NCBI GenBank assembly: GCA_030560485.1
Contig: JAKTTS010000004.1
Span: 33,319 to 97,318, forward strand
From: Ascoidea tarda (nom. inval.)
Taxonomy: Eukaryota; Ascomycota; Saccharomycetes; Ascoideales; Ascoideaceae
DNA: 64,000 nucleotides
Direction: 5' to 3'
Both the position numbers and the translations under genes were made by a program. This document shows, in pieces, positions 60,082 through 64,000 of this stretch (position 1 is its first letter; the number at the start of each line of letters is the position of its first letter). The notes beneath the pieces were generated by a model. That model was not told where the DNA came from. It made no database searches and saw only the letters and a program-made list of their open reading frames with translations.

Positions 60082-60820
60082 TATTGGGCACTGAGCTATA
60101 AGATGATCGTTAAAAATATCCTCCTTATTTGAATGAAGATTTTTCTAAAATCTTTTCAATCACAAACTGATTCTTGATGAAATTTTCTATATATGTTTAC
60201 TTCTGAATTGTGTAAAAAGAAAGTGCAGACTACGCAGAAAGAATTGGATCATTAGAATTTGTTATACCTTATTATGCTATTTTATACAATTATATTCTTT
60301 TTCCAATTCTTTTTTTAATTCTTTTTATGATTATTTTGAGAAGCATGAGCACCAAACTCTATTTTATCAATTTTTATTCACCGGAAAATGCCAATTTTGT
60401 AATCAGGGTCATACTTAATCACCAATTTTTCACTATTGTCCAGTGTAAGTTTTGGCAGTTTTCAGCAGACATATAGTCCGTTTTCAAGAAACTATTTATG
60501 AAATCAAAAGTTGTGATTAATCACTGCTACCGTATTGTTTTGTTTTTTAGTTGTTCAATTATATTTCATGATTCAATTTTCAATGAAACACAAAGACTCA
60601 CAAAAATTCATGTTGAAAAACCCAGTAAAAAATATTCTTTACATATGATTAAGAAGAGTAAAAAAAAACAACTCGTATGTTAAATTTCAAAGCACTGATA
60701 ATTATATAAATATTTAAAGATTAATTCAAAAAAATTACAACATAATTAAGAGGAGCCCCCATCCACTTTTAACAGGAAAACAAAAATAAAAACCCAGTAA
60801 TAATAATTATCTTTAGCTGA

Positions 60821-63637
60821 TCAGTAATGATTGTATGCAGTCTTCCCTTGACCAGAATTTACAAAGTCTGCAGTTTCAACAATTTGAGTGTTCGAAATAT
60901 TAGTTTTATAATTATCAATTTCAAGAGAATCCATATCAAATGAAAATTCATTTGATCGAGATTTTATTAGTACTGTATCATCTTTGCCACTATTCTTAAA
61001 ATTATTGTGAGCTAATAAACTTGTTTCCAAATTTTCATTCATAGGGGTCAAAGAGTTATTAGAAGGATTTAAATTTTGTTTGCTCGAATAAAAGTCTTGA
61101 TTCTTATTTGAATTATCTTTCAAACTCTTACTATTTGAATTAAGTCTTAAAGATATCCCTCTTTTAAGGTCGTTAGCTTCGGAAATAGTTTTTTTCAATG
61201 AGTGGTTTCTCCTTGCATTTGAAAATTTCCTAATTAGCCCAGATAAACCTGCTTTAACAATTCCGTTACTACTTTCATCACTATTGTTTTGCTTGTTTTC
61301 CTTAGTACTATCAACCTGACCATCTATTAAAAAGTTTGTGTTTTTGTTTTGATTATTGTAAGAATTATTTTCTGTATTTGAGAAATTATGAAGTTCTTCA
61401 CCGAGGTTCAAAAACCTCATTTCTTGCATACTATTTTGATATTCATGAAACGAGTTTTTTTGATTTTGAACTCTTGCATTGTAAATTGAGAATCGATTTT
61501 GATTGCTTAATGACTGCCCATTTTCATAACTTTTAACTTCCTCGGCCCAATTGCTTTGGTGATCTTTAGCAGCTTTGCCTAGAGCAAACAATTCTGAAAC
61601 AAATGCTCTTTCTTCATTTGCATTGTTTTCATTAAGCTCATCATGAGCAGCAGTTGAATAATTCTTTTGAAATGAGGTTCTATCATCTTTTGCTGGCTGA
61701 AATCTAGCATCAGGATTTCTGGAGAAAATAGCAGAAAATGTGTAAAATATAATTAAAAGAAGTAAAATTAAAGAAAAGGCAGCATTTAAAATAAAAAATA
61801 CCCAACCCATTATTGATGAGACAGCAGCTGGCTGACCAAACAAATTGGAAAAGAAAATAAATAGGAAAGCGTTAATGGTGGTTACAACAGAAATCAATAT
61901 GTTCAAAACGTTTGTTGGTTTATCAAGAAAAGGTTTGTACTTTATTAGCAATATCAAGTAAGCCAAATCAATAGCGAAGGTTAGAATTGCTTGAACTTTG
62001 CCCCAGCTTTGTAGCAATCCGATTACTATTGATTTCAAAAGTGAATAGACTAATATTACAGATCCCCAATAGTAGTAATGAGCATTAAACATGGTGTAAA
62101 AGAATCCAAACTTATGCAAGACATTCTGATCGCCATAAAGAATATAGGCTGGATTTTTATGAAGCTGGATGCTTTTTCTACCAAACGATATGGTTTTTAA
62201 AGAAGAATAGCACAAAATAGCAAAAGATAAAAATAAAAATAAAGCTGCTAAAACAATAACAGCTGGTGAATCTCTTTCAGTGAATTCCCAAAGAGAAAAA
62301 ATGACTAACTGAGTGAAGCCAATAAAAATGTATCTCAACAAAGAGCCCTTTATAATATATTTAAAGTTTTGATTGAAATTTGATTTTGATTGATTGTCAA
62401 TTATATTAAGCTTTATGAGAGCGATTAGAATAAATTTGATTAGAAAAATTGAGAAGGTAAGTAAATAAGCAAATAAAACAAAAAAGGAAAAAGCAGTTAT
62501 GACAATTGAAGTCTTTTCAATATGAGCTAAATAACCCAATCTTCTAATTCCTCTAAAAATTAACAAATATTTATTTCCATATAAAACAACTGGATCATCT
62601 CTGGGAACGATTTTGATGAGATCCTTAGGCACGAGGTCAAAATATCTGCGAAATAAATTATATGCTCTTTGAACAAGAATTGAGATTGTATTGGAACTAA
62701 AATATAAAGTAGGGGTTCCACCGGTTGATTGGATAAACCAGCGAAATATTTTTTGCATAAATGGAGTTTCAATTAAACCCATTGACCAAGCCAAATTTTC
62801 CGACCACGCTGAAGCAATGGGAGGAACTTGATCTACATGTTGCATTGTGACTATTACAACATTTTGAAAATAAATAAATAAGGAAACTGCGTTGGCGGAA
62901 ATATGACTGGCAGCGTTTGAATATGAAGTTGAATAAGAATATGAAGAAAGAGATCTGGCAGAAGTTTTACTTGTTTCAGGTGATAAAAAAGAAGAATGTT
63001 TGTGCTTAGAGTTGGATAATGGTGATGTTGGAGAAGAAGAAGATCTTGAAGATAACGATACTTTTCTTTGGAAAATAGTATTCTTCAAAATCGAGGAAGT
63101 GAGTAAACCGAAACCTGCTATTAAGGCAGTTACCCATTTTACAGCAGTATGAGATACAGTCCTTCCATTTGAAAATGCTGCTTGAATACAAGCAAGTTGA
63201 GTTTGATTTGAGTTCTGAACTGAAATCCTAACAAATGCGTCAATGTCAGGAACAGTGTAAGCTATATTAGGGATAGCAGAGGTATCTGAAGAGGATAAGT
63301 AATAAGTGGAGTCAATATCAACAGGACCTGGATACAATGGACAGAACTGCTTAAAGTCCATTGAGCACATATCAATTGTCCTAGTAATGATTTCAAAACC
63401 GTAGGCATAGACTTGAACAAGAGCGGTTACATAACCATCAATGTCAGATGTTAAAGATAAATCATAGTTAAAAGAATTGTCATCGGGATTGAACACAATA
63501 TTAAATCTTGATGATGACAATTGTGAATTTGGCATACAAGTAACTAAAGAGGAAGCCGATAATTTCCTTTTAGCAAAGGTAACCGAGATCCAAAATGTAT
63601 GGCAGAAAAAAAGGAGAAGTATATGGCAAATTTTCAT
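60821..63637 (-). CDS. FLC2: Flc-type membrane protein (ML-like/TRP family)
   Basis: A member of the fungal Flc/TRP-like family (Flc1-3, linked to FAD transport into the ER, calcium and wall maintenance); 938 residues. A signal peptide (MKICHILLLFFCHTFWISVTFA) is followed by a luminal ML-like domain to about residue 165 with paired cysteines (VTCMPNSQ, DMCSMDFKQFC, LACIQAAF). Then come many membrane segments, for example WVTALIAGFGLLTSSIL, AFSFFVLFAYLLTFSIFLIKFILIA, YIFIGFTQLVIFSLWEF and VVTTINAFLFIFFSNLF. The cytosolic tail of about 300 residues is Ser/Asn-rich. The region AWSMGLIETPFMQKIFRWF is typical of Flc proteins. The symbol is the closest guess; it could equally be FLC1 or FLC3. The ATG at 63637 is the first in frame. 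Confidence 0.88.
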   Translation of the reverse strand: MKICHILLLFFCHTFWISVTFAKRKLSASSLVTCMPNSQLSSSRFNIVFNPDDNSFNYDLSLTSDIDGYVTALVQVYAYGFEIITRTIDMCSMDFKQFCPLYPGPVDIDSTYYLSSSDTSAIPNIAYTVPDIDAFVRISVQNSNQTQLACIQAAFSNGRTVSHTAVKWVTALIAGFGLLTSSILKNTIFQRKVSLSSRSSSSPTSPLSNSKHKHSSFLSPETSKTSARSLSSYSYSTSYSNAASHISANAVSLFIYFQNVVIVTMQHVDQVPPIASAWSENLAWSMGLIETPFMQKIFRWFIQSTGGTPTLYFSSNTISILVQRAYNLFRRYFDLVPKDLIKIVPRDDPVVLYGNKYLLIFRGIRRLGYLAHIEKTSIVITAFSFFVLFAYLLTFSIFLIKFILIALIKLNIIDNQSKSNFNQNFKYIIKGSLLRYIFIGFTQLVIFSLWEFTERDSPAVIVLAALFLFLSFAILCYSSLKTISFGRKSIQLHKNPAYILYGDQNVLHKFGFFYTMFNAHYYYWGSVILVYSLLKSIVIGLLQSWGKVQAILTFAIDLAYLILLIKYKPFLDKPTNVLNILISVVTTINAFLFIFFSNLFGQPAAVSSIMGWVFFILNAAFSLILLLLIIFYTFSAIFSRNPDARFQPAKDDRTSFQKNYSTAAHDELNENNANEERAFVSELFALGKAAKDHQSNWAEEVKSYENGQSLSNQNRFSIYNARVQNQKNSFHEYQNSMQEMRFLNLGEELHNFSNTENNSYNNQNKNTNFLIDGQVDSTKENKQNNSDESSNGIVKAGLSGLIRKFSNARRNHSLKKTISEANDLKRGISLRLNSNSKSLKDNSNKNQDFYSSKQNLNPSNNSLTPMNENLETSLLAHNNFKNSGKDDTVLIKSRSNEFSFDMDSLEIDNYKTNISNTQIVETADFVNSGQGKTAYNHY

Positions 63638-64000
63638 CTTGGTTGAGAAACAAAAAAATAGTTAATTTGATATTGAGGTTGAATGAGTAAAATGAATGGA
63701 AACAAATGAGGATGAGACTAGAAAGAAGATATTAAGGTATTAATAAAGAGAAAAGGCATCAAAAGGTAGTTGTCGGAGATAGACCAATACAGAATGTGAA
63801 CATCAAACTATCTGGCAGTAAAGAACCAAACAAGATATGCTATCGAGATGATTAAATTAAGAGATAATTACAACAGCGATATTCAATGAAAGTAATCCGA
63901 TAAAAAGATATAATCTTTGGAATTATATAGCAAAGCCTCAAAAGTACTAAAATGAAACCAGAATAAAACCAGATTGCCTGAAAAAATACAAAATTATCCA
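63638..64000. promoter_or_regulatory. Upstream region of the FLC-type gene
   Basis: A 363-base AT-rich sequence to the window edge, which on the minus strand should contain the FLC promoter. No named motif, RNA gene or reading frame was recognised. Confidence 0.35.

Larger units (their letters stand above)
56662..60820. other. 4.2-kb gene-poor convergent region
   Basis: This stretch separates the 3' ends of the Myb/SANT-like gene and the FLC-type gene. It is largely AT-rich, with T/A runs to about 57400 and no convincing intact gene. Two places differ: a GC-richer island at about 58540-58740 with a 45-base inverted repeat, and 59463-60081, where minus-strand frames look like a decayed gene. 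For two convergent genes this is far longer than needed. Candidates are a centromere, a replication or silencing element, or relics of lost genes; the sequence alone does not decide. Confidence 0.5.

Noticed and set aside
2-64000. Reassigned CUG codon (Ser or Ala instead of Leu)
   Set aside because: I found no CTG at a strictly conserved position that would decide the code; CTG seems rare here, so the question stays open and standard translation was used.

Overview
The window is a gene-dense stretch of an AT-rich budding-yeast (Saccharomycotina) nuclear chromosome. Nearly every large reading frame matches a standard yeast gene. Three genes have short introns of yeast type: a GTAAGT or GTATGT donor, a TACTAAC-like branch site and an AG acceptor. 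A complex I accessory subunit, a Rac-type GTPase and a Cbf1/Tbf1-style ribosomal-protein promoter all argue against Saccharomyces and close relatives. They suggest a lineage nearer Pichia/Wickerhamomyces/Ascoidea/Candida-like yeasts; I cannot name the species. Many proteins carry long Asn-rich tracts.

Layout, left to right: 3' part of CHS3 (+), DLD1 (+), a DED1-like helicase (+), GCN1 (-), a VAN1-like mannosyltransferase with a very long acidic tail (+), LOC1 (-), MRPL22 (+), WRS1 (+), a spliced complex I 9.5-kDa subunit (-), SHR3 (+), RPS3 (-), a 1.5-kb stretch with one doubtful small frame, a small GPI-type wall protein (+), RAC1 (+), an unrecognised 741-aa Ser/Asn-rich protein (-), an alcohol acetyltransferase-like protein (-), an old yellow enzyme (+), a PBR1-like oxidoreductase (+), UGA1 (-), spliced TIF6 (+), VPS41 (-), an NBR1-like ZZ-finger protein (-), a spliced Myb/SANT-like protein (+), and an FLC-type membrane protein (-).

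The Myb/SANT-like gene stands alone between two long gene-poor stretches, 3.7 kb upstream and 4.2 kb downstream. The downstream one holds a GC-rich island with a 45-nt inverted repeat and what may be a decayed reading frame. Several upstream regions carry GC-rich islands (one row before RAC1 is 45/60 G+C by hand count) in an otherwise very AT-rich background. Every CACGTG site I noticed lies upstream of a gene.

The genes do not form one pathway. They cover wall and glycosylation (CHS3, VAN1, GPI protein, FLC), translation and ribosome assembly (DED1, GCN1, LOC1, TIF6, RPS3, MRPL22, WRS1), mitochondrial metabolism (DLD1, complex I subunit, probably UGA1), and trafficking or autophagy (SHR3, VPS41, NBR1-like). 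I found no rRNA, tRNA, CRISPR or intact mobile element. The best candidates for something undescribed are the NBR1-like protein with a C-terminal LIR-like motif, the lone Myb/SANT-like regulator with its long flanks, the VAN1 tail, and three enzymes with altered catalytic motifs. All positions and counts were read by eye.
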